A stretch of DNA of 64,000 nucleotides from Lysinibacillus sp. JNUCC-52 (GTDB taxonomy: Bacteria > Bacillota > Bacilli > Bacillales_A > Planococcaceae), in the NCBI RefSeq assembly GCF_015999545.1, contig NZ_CP065546.1, forward strand, positions 372,001 through 436,000, given 5' to 3'. The translations under genes were made by a program, and so were the position numbers. Position 1 is the first letter of the stretch; each line of letters opens with the position of its first letter. Positions 9,322 to 19,080 of the stretch are shown in pieces. A model generated the notes under the pieces. It was not told the DNA's origin and did not search any database. It worked only from the letters and a program-made list of their open reading frames with translations.

Positions 9322-9642
9322 CTAAATAAAATTCGTTAATTCACCAGGTAACGTACCAATAACTAATTTACCCGCTTTTAAATGTTTCAAGGCAATGATT
9401 TGATTGCTTGTATTATCAATTGCTCGAAATATATGTATACATTGCTCAAGTAATATTTTCCCAGCATCTATAATCGCAATTTTTTTCCCTATACGATCAA
9501 AAAGTGGAATGCCGAGCTCCATTTCTAATACTTTAATTTGATGGCTTAGCGTTGGTTGAGAAATATTTAATTTTTCAGCTGCCTTTGTAAAATGAAGTTC
9601 ATCGCATAGTACTTTAAAGTATTCTAGCTGGCGTATTTCCAT
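9322..9642 (-). pseudogene. truncated LysR-family regulator (DNA-binding part only)
   Basis: 106 residues. The first 60 are a textbook LysR winged helix-turn-helix (MEIRQLEYFKVLCDELHFTK then AAEKLNISQPTLSHQ), followed by the linker helix. The protein stops at LVIGTLPGELTNFI, exactly where the effector-binding domain should begin; about 190 residues are missing. The stop codon lies a few bases from the operon terminator, so the 3' part was probably deleted. It may once have controlled the adjacent acyl-CoA operon. A still-binding short regulator is possible but less likely. The RBS is weak. Confidence 0.8.
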
Positions 9643-9846
9643 AGACGTACATTCTTTTTTTTATTTCTTATTTATACCATGAATATTATGTAGATTCTTA
9701 AAATCTAGTGGATTAAGGCACCTCTACAGCCATTCACCTTTAACCTATAATTCCGAAAGAAACGAGCGATTAGAACGTTTAGTATAAAGTGCATACGGTT
9801 AACCTATTCATACTAAATCAAATATTTACATGGAGGTGTATATTGC

Positions 9847-11211
9847 TTGGATAATATGGCTAATTCGAAATTTCCTCCGTTAATGATTGAGCTATCTGAA
9901 AAGTTTTCTCCTTCTGATGATATAAGCTTAAAAACTTTACAAATAGAAGACAATACGGTATTTATCTTTTACTTAAAATCAGCAATAGATGGTGCTAAAT
10001 TGCATGATATGCTGATAAAACCTTTTTTCGATATGAAATCAAATCAAAGTTTTACATTCTATATTGAATCGTTACCAAACTTAACAAATATGCAATTTGG
10101 GGAAGAGCTTCTAATCGAAATAACAAAGGGGTATCTCCTATTAGCAATCAATGATGCGTTTTATTTAATTGATATTAAATTAGTAAATACAATGGCTTTA
10201 CAGCAAACAATCATTGAGCCAACTGTATACGGTCCCCAAACCGCTTTAAGCGAGGATATTGAGACGAATTTAAACATCATTCGCCAACGTTATCATGAAC
10301 CAACATTAAAGTATGACACGCATGCTTTAAAAGGAAAAAGTCATAAGACTTTAATCATTATGTATGATGAAAAAACAGTAAAGCAATCGGTTCTTCAAAA
10401 CATTCAAGAACAAATAGAAAATCTAGATATCCCACTTATTCAATCGACGGGAGAATTACAGCTACACTTAAATGGCTCTAAATTTTCCCTTTTTCCTATT
10501 ACTATTCTAACGGAGCGACCTGACCGTATTTCTTATAATCTTGCGGCAGGAAAAGTGGTAATTATGTTAAATGGGAGTCCTCAAGCTTTAATTGCTCCCG
10601 TTGTATTTTTTGACTTTATGACATCGATGGAAGATAACTATCATACTTATTGGATCACTTCATTTACATTGATTCTCCGATATATCGGTTTATTTGTCTG
10701 TTTTGTATTACCAGCTATGTATGTTGCGATAACCTCTTATACGCCTGATATTCCAAGAACGGAATTGGCCCTTACTGTTGCTGGTAGTCGAGTTGGCGTT
10801 CCATATCCGTCCTTTATCGAAGTAATATTTATGCTTATTTTTATGGAGTTTCTTACAGAGGCAAGTATACGATTACCAAAGGCTATTAGTGCAACGGCTA
10901 CGACAGTTGGTGGCCTAATTTTAGGAACTGCGGTTACTGAAGCTACATTAGCATCCAATATTATGATTATTATTGTGTCAGCTGTTGCGATTACGAGCTT
11001 TGTCATCCCAATTAGTGAGATGAGTTTTTCTATTCGCATTTGTAGATATTTATTAGTGATCTATACGACGCTGTTCGGTATGATGGGGTTAATTTTAGGT
11101 TCTTTATGGCTGTTAATGTTCTTAGTCAATAAACGGAGTTTTGGTGAGCCCTATTTAAAAGTCTATTGGCGGTCAGATAGGAAGGAATTAGAGGTGCGAT
11201 CAAAAGGATGA
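9847..11211 (+). CDS. gerAA: spore germinant receptor subunit A (GerA family)
   Basis: 454 residues, slightly short for the family. A soluble N-terminal domain of about 250 residues precedes membrane segments from roughly residue 275 on (LRYIGLFVCFVLPAMYVAIT and RVGVPYPSFIEVIFMLI), then TEASIRLPKAISATATTVGG, the GerAA/GerBA signature. It sits in the spore inner membrane and senses nutrients together with the next two gene products. The TTG start is 8 bases after TGGAGGTG. Which germinant it recognises cannot be read from the sequence, so the symbol denotes the family, not the B. subtilis orthologue. Confidence 0.95.
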   Translation: MDNMANSKFPPLMIELSEKFSPSDDISLKTLQIEDNTVFIFYLKSAIDGAKLHDMLIKPFFDMKSNQSFTFYIESLPNLTNMQFGEELLIEITKGYLLLAINDAFYLIDIKLVNTMALQQTIIEPTVYGPQTALSEDIETNLNIIRQRYHEPTLKYDTHALKGKSHKTLIIMYDEKTVKQSVLQNIQEQIENLDIPLIQSTGELQLHLNGSKFSLFPITILTERPDRISYNLAAGKVVIMLNGSPQALIAPVVFFDFMTSMEDNYHTYWITSFTLILRYIGLFVCFVLPAMYVAITSYTPDIPRTELALTVAGSRVGVPYPSFIEVIFMLIFMEFLTEASIRLPKAISATATTVGGLILGTAVTEATLASNIMIIIVSAVAITSFVIPISEMSFSIRICRYLLVIYTTLFGMMGLILGSLWLLMFLVNKRSFGEPYLKVYWRSDRKELEVRSKG

Positions 11212-12302
11212 GCAGGTACCTATATTACTTTATACTTGTCACAATGGTTACAAATCTTATAGCATCTGTGCCAAGAATATTAATGAGAGAAAGTACAAAT
11301 GGTGTTATATTATCCATGATAATTGCAGTCATTTTTGGCGTTATTCTGACGATCATTGTTATTAATTTGTTTAGTTACTTCCCAAATATGACCTTACCAG
11401 AAATAATGAAAAAGAGTATGCCTAAATGGTTTTATTATCCTGTCTTATTATACTTTGGCTGTTCATGGTTTGTAGCGGGGCTCATTACGCTTACAACGTA
11501 TGTTTTTATGTTTAATACATTTTTGTCCTATGAAACATCTATTACTATTACAACGCTGGCATTTTTATTAGTTATTTCTTTTGGATTGTTTATAAAAGAA
11601 AAAAGTGTACTTTATATGACAGAGCTAATACTGATTATTTTTTTACCTGTCATTATCTTTTTAATTATAAAAATATATACTGAGCCAAAATTAGAATGGG
11701 ACTTTGTCAAAATTGCATTTACGTACATCAATGATTATCCTAGCTATAATTCCTTTTCAGCATCTATGTATATTTTTATTGGCGCAGTGAACATCATTAT
11801 TTTTAATAAATACATTCAAATAAAGAAAAAAGCAGGCATAAAGCAATTTGCCACATTAGCTATTGTAGGTGCCTTTACTTTATTTACAACCTATTTCATA
11901 CCGATTGGATTTAATGGCTTTGAGCAAATTGAAAATCTTACGTTTCCATGGATTACTACAAGTGATTCAGTACGTATGAAATACTCACTTATTGAACGCG
12001 TCACATTTCTTTTTGTCATCGTATTTATTGCGGTTGCCTTTATTAGCTTACTGATACATTGGTATGTGTCGTTAAAATTATTTGAAAGCATTTTTCATTT
12101 TAAAAAATTCAAATGGAAAGAGACAAATCTGACACCATTTTTAGTTGTTCTTCTATTTGGGATTATTGCAATCGCTACGACACGGGTAATTAATGAATTT
12201 GAGTTAGTGAAATTATCAGTGCTTTTTTATGACTTATTACCGTTATTTTACGGTGTTTTAATCGTCAGTTTACTAACTGCTAAACGGAGGCTCAAATTAT
12301 AA
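11208..12302 (+). CDS. gerAB: spore germinant receptor subunit B (GerAB-type permease)
   Basis: 364 residues, about ten hydrophobic helices of the amino acid/polyamine/organocation superfamily; starts MSRYLYYFILVTMVTNLIAS. It overlaps the A subunit gene by ATGA, so translation is coupled. GerAB proteins bind the germinant in the spore inner membrane. The downstream C gene overlaps its stop codon by one base, giving the usual A-B-C tricistron. Function is known from the family; specificity is not determined. Confidence 0.95.
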   Translation: MSRYLYYFILVTMVTNLIASVPRILMRESTNGVILSMIIAVIFGVILTIIVINLFSYFPNMTLPEIMKKSMPKWFYYPVLLYFGCSWFVAGLITLTTYVFMFNTFLSYETSITITTLAFLLVISFGLFIKEKSVLYMTELILIIFLPVIIFLIIKIYTEPKLEWDFVKIAFTYINDYPSYNSFSASMYIFIGAVNIIIFNKYIQIKKKAGIKQFATLAIVGAFTLFTTYFIPIGFNGFEQIENLTFPWITTSDSVRMKYSLIERVTFLFVIVFIAVAFISLLIHWYVSLKLFESIFHFKKFKWKETNLTPFLVVLLFGIIAIATTRVINEFELVKLSVLFYDLLPLFYGVLIVSLLTAKRRLKL

Positions 12303-13408
12303 TGGCACATATAAAATATTTTGCTATGATGATTGTCGTTATAAGCTTCCTTTCAGGCTGTGGCTTTAAAGATATTGATAACCGAGTATTTGTTACTGGG
12401 ATTGGAATTGACCCTGCCGAAAATGATGAAGGGGAATATAGAGTTACGCTGAAATTAGCGATACCTGTATCCATTAAATCAAAGAGTAATACTAGTTCAA
12501 GTTATCAATTTTTAGTGCATGAGGGAGATAATATCGGAGAGATTATCCAAATATTAGAGACTCATACAGATAAGGTTTTAGAGTTTGGACATGCAAAGGT
12601 TATTTTAATTAACGAAATCCTGTTAGAAGAGAATTTGAAAAATTTTATGGATTATTTATTTAGAAGAGGGGATATCCAATCTATTGCCTATATAGGGGCT
12701 GCTAGAGAGTCTGCTGAAGAGGTTTTAAGAACCTTACCAAAAGGGGAATCAGTAGTAGCGTCTCCGTTAACTAAGTTTTTTGGTGAAACGGGCAATGATA
12801 GTCCATATGTCGTTTCTGTCTATTTATATGAGATACGAAGAGATTTTCACAGTAAAGGGATAGATCCAATACTACCTATCGTTGAAATGAACAAACCTGG
12901 TACACAATTAATTGTAAATAAATTATTAGTTGTCGGGGATAATGGAAAACCACTTGAACTTTCATCTAAATATACGCAAGCTTTTAATGCTCTTAAAAAC
13001 AGCATTCCTGGATATAGTTTTAGACTCGACAGCGACGGTTTTAAACTATTAATAAATATGATGACTACTAAAATGACATACGATATTATTCAAGAAAATG
13101 GGCAACCGCAATCTATAAAAGTTAATGTCGAGATGTCTGGAACAATAAGCCAGTCAAACAAGACATTACTAATGGATAAATTGGAAGACTATAATAAATT
13201 AGCTGCGAGAGAAATAAAACAGGAATTAGAAAAATTTTTCATTACCCTTCAAGAGGAAGAACTTGATCCTTTTGGATTTGGATTGAGATACCGAACTATG
13301 CAATTACATCAAAAGGGCACCATTAATAAGTGGAAAAATGCTTATCCTACATTACCATTTGATGTCACAGTTGACGTCAATTTAAAAACTACAGGAACAA
13401 TTGATTAA
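12302..13408 (+). CDS. gerAC: spore germinant receptor subunit C (GerAC lipoprotein)
   Basis: 368 residues. The N-terminal lipoprotein signal ends in the lipobox LSGC near residue 20. The GerAC start of the mature part, DIDNRVFVTGIGIDPAE, is plain, and the fold continues to FDVTVDVNLKTTG at the C-terminus. It is anchored to the outer leaflet of the spore inner membrane and needed for receptor assembly. The overlap TAATG with the B gene shows one operon. An intrinsic terminator follows at 13461. Confidence 0.95.
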   Translation: MAHIKYFAMMIVVISFLSGCGFKDIDNRVFVTGIGIDPAENDEGEYRVTLKLAIPVSIKSKSNTSSSYQFLVHEGDNIGEIIQILETHTDKVLEFGHAKVILINEILLEENLKNFMDYLFRRGDIQSIAYIGAARESAEEVLRTLPKGESVVASPLTKFFGETGNDSPYVVSVYLYEIRRDFHSKGIDPILPIVEMNKPGTQLIVNKLLVVGDNGKPLELSSKYTQAFNALKNSIPGYSFRLDSDGFKLLINMMTTKMTYDIIQENGQPQSIKVNVEMSGTISQSNKTLLMDKLEDYNKLAAREIKQELEKFFITLQEEELDPFGFGLRYRTMQLHQKGTINKWKNAYPTLPFDVTVDVNLKTTGTID

Positions 13409-13460
13409 ATTCTTGATACAAAGTATTTTAAGGCAGGAACGATAAACTATACGCAATGTA

Positions 13461-13499
13461 AAGAGCCTTTCTAATTTTTACTATAGAAAGGCTCTTTTT
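13461..13499. terminator. terminator between ger operon and convergent lipoprotein gene
   Basis: Inverted repeat AAGAGCCTTTCTA with TAGAAAGGCTCTT around an 11-base loop, followed by T5 on the + strand. It can also end the convergent - strand lipoprotein transcript. Confidence 0.9.
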
Positions 13500-13504
13500 A
13501 AAAA

Positions 13505-13885
13505 TTATTTGTCATTCGGGTAATGTATCGCTTCTTTAAATTCATCGGTAGCTAGTATATTGTAAAACATATTTCGTTCGTTTACGTTTGCTATTGTACC
13601 TGTAACTGTTTGGTCTATCCATAAGTAGTATTCGTCATCGTTAATTTTTATCTTATATTGCGGAACGATTTCATTGTCTACTTCTCCAAATTCTCTCGCT
13701 TTTTTTATTGTTTTCTCTATTATTTTAATATCTTTCGCATCGGATATTGTTTGGAATGTATCAGGTCTTACATCCTCGAAATTAATTAGTTCTTGAATTT
13801 CAATAGTGGTTGTTTCCTTCGTATCGTTACATGCAACTAGCCATAAAGAACAAATCATTAATATAATACCTTTTTTTATGTTCAC
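13505..13885 (-). CDS. small lipoprotein of unknown function
   Basis: 126 residues with a lipoprotein signal (MNIKKGIILMICSLWLVAC), so it should be membrane-anchored on the outside. The mature part has a short acidic region and ends YNILATDEFKEAIHYPN. I do not recognise a named family. It is convergent with the germination operon and preceded by AGGTGAAGTAAGGTG. Monocistronic as far as can be seen. It is probably a real gene because of signal peptide, RBS and terminator. Confidence 0.7.
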   Translation of the reverse strand: MNIKKGIILMICSLWLVACNDTKETTTIEIQELINFEDVRPDTFQTISDAKDIKIIEKTIKKAREFGEVDNEIVPQYKIKINDDEYYLWIDQTVTGTIANVNERNMFYNILATDEFKEAIHYPNDK

Positions 13886-14273
13886 CTTACTTCACCTCTT
13901 TTTTTGTTGCGTTAAACTATATATACCCATTTTTATATTTTTTTCACACTTTTGTCAAATACGCATTGTTCATGTATATTTGATAATCAGCAAAGAAGGG
14001 CATAATTTTTTGCAATATCGTATAATTGATGATTTAAACAAACGATTTAAAGAAAAACACGAATTATTATAATTCAAAATCTGTTTAATGTTCGTATAAA
14101 ACAACCAAAAATGCTCTTTGCTCACAAGCTGGAGACATTGTCTGTTGAGCAAAACACGAATATTATATGGAAGCACAAAAATGTAGAGTTGTTGGAGCGG
14201 ATTAGTAGACGCTTATCATTAAGAAGATTTACCATAGCCTAACGCGATTATTAGTTTGAGCAATCGTATTTTG
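13886..14273. other. intergenic region with a possible gene remnant
   Basis: No convincing gene. A + strand reading frame from 14056 to 14242 gives a basic peptide ending KNVELLERISRRLSLRRF, which looks like a C-terminal coding fragment but has no start signal. An 88-codon frame at 13806-14072 overlaps the lipoprotein gene in antisense and has no ribosome-binding site. Confidence 0.4.
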
Positions 14274-15023
14274 TTATCTATCATGATTTTCATAATAGGC
14301 TTCATCCGCATATTTATAGTCTGTTCCTTTTAGATAAGCTAAAATGATTTTCGGCCGTTTTAGTAAAATCCAGTCGCCATGTTTATCAAACTTTCTACTT
14401 GAAGTTATCATCCCATTTTGAATCGTCCCGTATTTTTTCCCATTCTTTTTTCCCCATACTTTTAATCGTTTTGCAAAATCTGCATCTTCCGCCATAAGCA
14501 TATTTTCATTAAATCCACTAATGGATTCATAATCTTTTTTATAACACCAAAAGATACCGACTGAAATTGCTCCATATTTAAAGAGTAGTGGCCCAATTAA
14601 TAACAAAGTTGAAACAAAAATTCCTAAAGACATTCTTTCAAATTTCCCTGTAACGCCACCACCAATGTACTTTCCAGTCATTAAGTTGTCCACGGCTTTA
14701 GACAATACATGTGCATTCATTTGCGTATCCGCATCAATTGTAACGATAATTTCACCTCTAGCGATTTTAATTCCAGCGTTTCTAATTTTCGAAAGGTTCT
14801 TATCATTATTTTTTAATGTTATACAGTGATATGTTTTAGCAATTTCTTCTGTTCGGTCTGTACATCGATTTAACACAACAATGATTTCAACCTGATCTTT
14901 TAATAATTTGGAAGCTTCTATTACAGATTCTAAGCATTTTCCAATGTACTTTTCTTCATTATGAGCGGGTATAACAACTGAAATCCTTATATCTTCTAAA
15001 AAATTAGCCTTTTCACTCTTCAC
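14274..15023 (-). CDS. family 2 glycosyltransferase
   Basis: 249 residues, GT-A fold. The nucleotide-sugar domain starts ISVVIPAHNEEKYIGKCLES near residue 14, and TIDADTQM supplies the DXD-type metal-binding motif near residue 95. A hydrophobic stretch near residues 130-160 suggests membrane association. The GTG start follows AAAGGAGCGATGTT. It would transfer a sugar to lipid, polysaccharide or teichoic acid; acceptor and donor are unknown. It stands alone, in the same orientation as the two secreted-protein genes beside it. Confidence 0.85.
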   Translation of the reverse strand: MKSEKANFLEDIRISVVIPAHNEEKYIGKCLESVIEASKLLKDQVEIIVVLNRCTDRTEEIAKTYHCITLKNNDKNLSKIRNAGIKIARGEIIVTIDADTQMNAHVLSKAVDNLMTGKYIGGGVTGKFERMSLGIFVSTLLLIGPLLFKYGAISVGIFWCYKKDYESISGFNENMLMAEDADFAKRLKVWGKKNGKKYGTIQNGMITSSRKFDKHGDWILLKRPKIILAYLKGTDYKYADEAYYENHDR

Positions 15024-15308
15024 AACATCGCTCCTTTAATAAAGCAATTTGTACATCCTTATCAATAAATCTTTTCTTAATGAATTGTATGAACCAATGG
15101 AATTGAATATTTTCTTAGACATATTCATGTTTAATAGCTTATTAAGCATTTTCCTATTGGAAGCGGGGAACTTGCTACGAGCTTAATCCTGCACGAGTGA
15201 TTCTATCAAAGGGGAGTAATCGCTTTTCATGACTTTTTCATAACTACTAAATAAGGGGCTACGGATGGAGAAGCGGAGACATGTTGCCTTTGTAATAGGT
15301 GACGCATC
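15024..15308. other. intergenic region between DUF4127 gene and glycosyltransferase gene
   Basis: 285 bases plus the adjacent terminator. It presumably contains the promoter of the glycosyltransferase gene, but I saw no clear -35/-10 pair and no open gene. Confidence 0.5.
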
Positions 15309-15343
15309 TAAAAAAGCCTTACTACACTTAAATGTAATAAGGC
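15309..15343 (-). terminator. terminator of the DUF4127 gene
   Basis: Read on the - strand: GCCTTATTACA, a short loop, TGTAGTAAGGC, then T7. It lies 13 bases past the stop codon of the DUF4127 gene. Confidence 0.9.
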
Positions 15344-15355
15344 TCTTCATTTTAT

Positions 15356-17146
15356 TTAATCGTATAAATTAGATGCTCCAGTGTCTATTTGGGCTTCAAA
15401 GTAACGATTCCAAGGAAGACTAACATCTGAATCAGTTAATGTAGGCGCAGAACTAAAGAACACTAAACCTAAGCTTCGAGGTCCATTAATTTTTTCAATA
15501 ACACGTCGGCCAGAAAAAGATTTGACAACCTCATTTTGGGCTGCTTGCATTTGAGTAAGCATGAAATTATCTATAGCTTTTATTTGAGAAGCAGACATCG
15601 TACTAGACTGACCAGGCACACCACTTTTCATATTCCATTCGTTACCTTTATACGTATTTATAATTTCATTTTTAACATTTTCTTGTCGATTCGATTTGTA
15701 ACTATAATCTTCTATTATACGGTCAATTGACAAAGAAGCAAACGCTTTTGAAGCATCTCTTAGTTTAGTTGGATTAGTTTCATACTTCATAAAATTCATT
15801 CTTGAACCTGCTGTTCCTAAAGCAATGCCCATACGATTTCCTAATGTATTCCAAGCAGAATACGCAAGCATACGAGAAGCATTAGTTCCTGCCAATATGT
15901 TGCTCATAATATAACTATCAGCATGAGCGCTATAAAAATCCAACACAACTGTAGGTATACTGTTTACCATATTGCTTTCATAAGCCGAAACTAAGGCACC
16001 GCGATAAATTGAAGCAGGACTTAGAACTAGAATACTTACATCTGCTGAGTTTTTATCAGTTACATACGTACCACCGTTAATTTCAATTTGTTTCTTTAAA
16101 GTAGCGTGTACATTCTCATAAGCGTATTCATCTTTAATGACAGTTGTTTTTCCGTCAGTTCCAAAATATTCAACATAGTATTTTAAAGAAGGCTGGTTGT
16201 AAAGTTCTTTCGTCATACGAGCTAATAAGTTTAATGAAATACCGTCAATATCAGATACAATTCTTGATTTAGCAACCCCTAAGACGTTATTTTGTTGCCA
16301 TGTTAGCCAATTAATCTCATTTGTTTGTACTGTGTTTTCTAAAGTATTTGAATCATCTACACCGAAAACGGCATAATCAATTTTACCAGTAGCTGTTTTG
16401 TCAACAACTACCTTATTTAAATCAAACTTTCTCGCTCTCGCTGCATAATATTTGGATTTGGTTGCTTCAGAAATATTCGCAAATTGAATTTTTCCGCCTC
16501 CAGCTGGGTTATCTTTAGCATAAGCAACATCATAGTTAGCTTTAACATTCGCATGGCTTGAAGAATTAAGGTTGCGAGGTATTTTTCCAAATGTACGGAA
16601 GTTTTCATAATCTTTCTCTGTTAAACCTTCATACTCAAGGGTAGAAGCAAAACGCATTACTGAATCAAAAACATAAATCGGTTTGTTAGGGAAAGCTTTA
16701 TCAATTTCATCAATAATATTTAGATTAGAAGTCCCTTGGGAAGTAGAGTACGCTGGTGATAATCTTCTTGATTCCACTAAACCACCAGAGTGAATCATAT
16801 CAGCAGAAAAGATAAATCCGTCTGCTAAATGGTCATTATCTTTAATCCATTGAATAACTGCAGAGGCATCACCGCCATGTGACCCAGTCCCTGTATAATC
16901 TTCTTGTAAGCTAGTAGCTATAATACTTTTAGGTGGCATGATTAATTTAAGACCAGCCGCTGCTGCTGCCTTTTTAACCGTATCCGTGTTCATAGGTCTG
17001 TCATCCAATGGCACTAGCATAACGGTTTTATTTGGATTAGCTACTTCAGGAATAGCTGCTTCCGCTTTTGAGAAAGGGAGACTAGATAAGATGAGTCCAG
17101 CTGCTAGAACGGAAGCCAAAACCTTTTTCATTTTGTTATTTTTCAA
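15356..17146 (-). CDS. secreted DUF4127 family protein
   Basis: 596 residues with a Sec signal peptide (MKKVLASVLAAGLILSS, cleavage after SKAEA). The mature protein opens with the DUF4127 hallmark VMLVPLDDRPMNTDTV and has the conserved segments SADMIHSGGLVESR and SAWNTLGNRMGIALGTAGS. The biochemical role of DUF4127 is not established. The TTG start is 8 bases after AAGGAGCG; a second Met five codons on is the alternative. It lies directly downstream of the secreted deacetylase gene, which suggests an envelope or extracellular role. Confidence 0.85.
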   Translation of the reverse strand: MKNNKMKKVLASVLAAGLILSSLPFSKAEAAIPEVANPNKTVMLVPLDDRPMNTDTVKKAAAAAGLKLIMPPKSIIATSLQEDYTGTGSHGGDASAVIQWIKDNDHLADGFIFSADMIHSGGLVESRRLSPAYSTSQGTSNLNIIDEIDKAFPNKPIYVFDSVMRFASTLEYEGLTEKDYENFRTFGKIPRNLNSSSHANVKANYDVAYAKDNPAGGGKIQFANISEATKSKYYAARARKFDLNKVVVDKTATGKIDYAVFGVDDSNTLENTVQTNEINWLTWQQNNVLGVAKSRIVSDIDGISLNLLARMTKELYNQPSLKYYVEYFGTDGKTTVIKDEYAYENVHATLKKQIEINGGTYVTDKNSADVSILVLSPASIYRGALVSAYESNMVNSIPTVVLDFYSAHADSYIMSNILAGTNASRMLAYSAWNTLGNRMGIALGTAGSRMNFMKYETNPTKLRDASKAFASLSIDRIIEDYSYKSNRQENVKNEIINTYKGNEWNMKSGVPGQSSTMSASQIKAIDNFMLTQMQAAQNEVVKSFSGRRVIEKINGPRSLGLVFFSSAPTLTDSDVSLPWNRYFEAQIDTGASNLYD

Positions 17147-17226
17147 AATAAACGCTCCTTAGTTGTTTTTTATTCTAAAAATTAAGGGCTGATGAAAAAT
17201 CAGCCTTCGTTTTATAAACAAGTAGT

Positions 17227-18492
17227 TTAATATGAATATTGATCAATTTCAGCTAATAAAGATGAGCCTGATTGGCCTTCATTAGCTGTAATACGGTCTA
17301 GTTGGTGTCTAGGAGAATCCTTAAAGGCAACACCAAATTTAACTGTAGGAGCTAAATCAAATCCTACTTCTAATGCTACTTTTTCAACAGTTGCATTCGT
17401 TTGGCCATATGGATAAGCAAGGGTTTGTGTATTGCCGATTCCTATGTTGTTCTTAATAGCATTATAGGAAGCCTGTAAATCGGCTTTAATACGAGCTTCA
17501 TATTGTGATTGAGTTTCATTGTAGTATGGTGCTGAAAGTAAGCTTTGACTGGCAGGACCAGTTACTCCATCATGCTTTTTGTGAAGATCATGTGTGTGGC
17601 TTTGAATATCGATTAAACCTGAATTTTTCATTATTTGAGCTTGGTTCCAATCAAAATGCTTTAAAGAACCAGGAGTTTGTCCCATTTGACTTGTAACGAC
17701 AAACATTGTTGCTTTCATACCATACTGTTGTAGTATTGGGAACGCTTCTGTGTAGTTATTTTCATAGCCATCATCAAATGTAATAATAATCGGCTTATCA
17801 ACGCCTGAAGGTAAGTTGCCAGTCGTTTTATATGTTAGGTACTCGTCAAATGAGATACCATCAAATCCAGCATTTTTAAGTGCAGCAATTTGCTCTGCAA
17901 ATTGAGAAGTCGGCATTTCTGCTCCTGACCCAGTCCCAGTTGGTGCAGTTGAACTTATGCTGTGATACATAATAATCGGAAATTTAAACGTATCATGCAC
18001 AATACCTACAACAAAGTTAGGCGACCCATCCCAATTCACTTCTGTATTATTAAAGCCTTGAGAGAATGTTCTAGTTGGAACCATTGTTCTGCCACCTTTT
18101 ATATAAGGAGCTTGAGGCAGTGTAAATGGCACCCCATTTTTATAAGCTGTTTTACTTCCTACAGTTACCTTAATTACCGTACCATCATTATCTGTAATTG
18201 TGCTTTCCTTAGTTGCCCCATTATAAACAACTGTAGCACCCATCGAAGGGATAATTTGTGAAATCGGTACCATTGTTGTGCCGTTCAAAAGTTCTGGAGC
18301 AGAATCGGATGTAAACGTAATTTGTTTACCATTTACATAAACATCTGGGGAAGAAGCAGTTCCTGCATAAACATTCTCTGCAGAACCTAAAAGACCAAAC
18401 CCAATTGCTAGAGCAAGAGAAGAGGATATAAATTTTTTACCCATTCCTTTAATACTAGATTGGGGATTAGTTTTAGAAAGATTTTTCGGCAT
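17227..18492 (-). CDS. secreted polysaccharide deacetylase with copper-amine-oxidase-like N-terminal domain
   Basis: 421 residues. A signal peptide ends near VYAG; residues about 45-150 form a copper-amine-oxidase N-terminal-like stalk domain (two repeats with LLNGTTMVPISQI and KGGRTMVPTRTF). From about residue 165 a NodB-type deacetylase follows, with PIIMYHSIS, ITFDDGYENNY (metal-binding Asp) and the metal-binding HTHDLHKKH. It would remove acetyl groups from extracellular polysaccharide or peptidoglycan. The start is uncertain: this ATG is 13 bases from AAAGGAG, while an in-frame GTG at 18504 nearly touches it. Confidence 0.9.
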   Translation of the reverse strand: MPKNLSKTNPQSSIKGMGKKFISSSLALAIGFGLLGSAENVYAGTASSPDVYVNGKQITFTSDSAPELLNGTTMVPISQIIPSMGATVVYNGATKESTITDNDGTVIKVTVGSKTAYKNGVPFTLPQAPYIKGGRTMVPTRTFSQGFNNTEVNWDGSPNFVVGIVHDTFKFPIIMYHSISSTAPTGTGSGAEMPTSQFAEQIAALKNAGFDGISFDEYLTYKTTGNLPSGVDKPIIITFDDGYENNYTEAFPILQQYGMKATMFVVTSQMGQTPGSLKHFDWNQAQIMKNSGLIDIQSHTHDLHKKHDGVTGPASQSLLSAPYYNETQSQYEARIKADLQASYNAIKNNIGIGNTQTLAYPYGQTNATVEKVALEVGFDLAPTVKFGVAFKDSPRHQLDRITANEGQSGSSLLAEIDQYSY

Positions 18493-18504
18493 TATTTGTA
18501 GCAC

Positions 18505-19080
18505 ACTCCTTTTTTTCCATAATTAACTATCTCGCTGGCATTTACCCGTAACAGGATAAATATAAACCAACATCCTTTTTCATTCATTCCTAATACACCC
18601 AATAAAGGGGGTGATTAGTACTATTGTTAATTACAACAATATTAATTTTATTATATTAGTATTTATTTTTCACTATTTTTTCGTCACTTTTAAAAATTAC
18701 CTCATTTTAAATTATCTACCATTTATTCACTCCGCATCGACATTTGTGTTGTATTCAGCCATTTCACAAGCCTTCATCAAATAAAAAAATCTATCGAACA
18801 GGGTATACTGCATATTAATGTACTTATCAAAATCATACGAAGGCTCAGTTTTTATAAAGAAAAGCCGCTTCCCCTCAAGGAAACGGCTATAAACACATTG
18901 TAATGGGGAAAAATAAGTGTAAACACTGTCATTTTTCAAAAGCTAACAATAGATATACACATTTATGCAGTAGAGAAGAACAATTTTGGGTAGTTTATAA
19001 GTCTAGACGAATTTAATTCATTCTAATTAAGTTGGTTTTGTAAAAAATTTAGAATGCTTTACAAAAAAAGGGGTCTGTAC
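18505..19080. other. AT-rich intergenic region
   Basis: No supported gene. A 70-codon - strand frame at 18727-18939 contains a terminator-like hairpin (AGCCGTTTCC with GGAAGCGGCT, then TTTTCTTT on the - strand, 18862-18888) and has no good ribosome-binding site. It is more likely a decayed remnant than a gene. The rest should hold the promoters of the two flanking divergent genes. Confidence 0.5.

Noticed and set aside
9782..9815. Sigma-G promoter for the ger operon (CATACTA at 9809 with GTATA or GCATA upstream)
   Set aside because: The -10-like element is good, but no -35 candidate has the required 17-18 base spacing, so no promoter feature was called.
13806..14072. 88-codon + strand open frame
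   Set aside because: Antisense to the lipoprotein gene at its start and without ribosome-binding site or family match.
18727..18939. 70-codon - strand open frame
   Set aside because: It contains a terminator-like hairpin, lacks a ribosome-binding site and matches no family. Treated as remnant.
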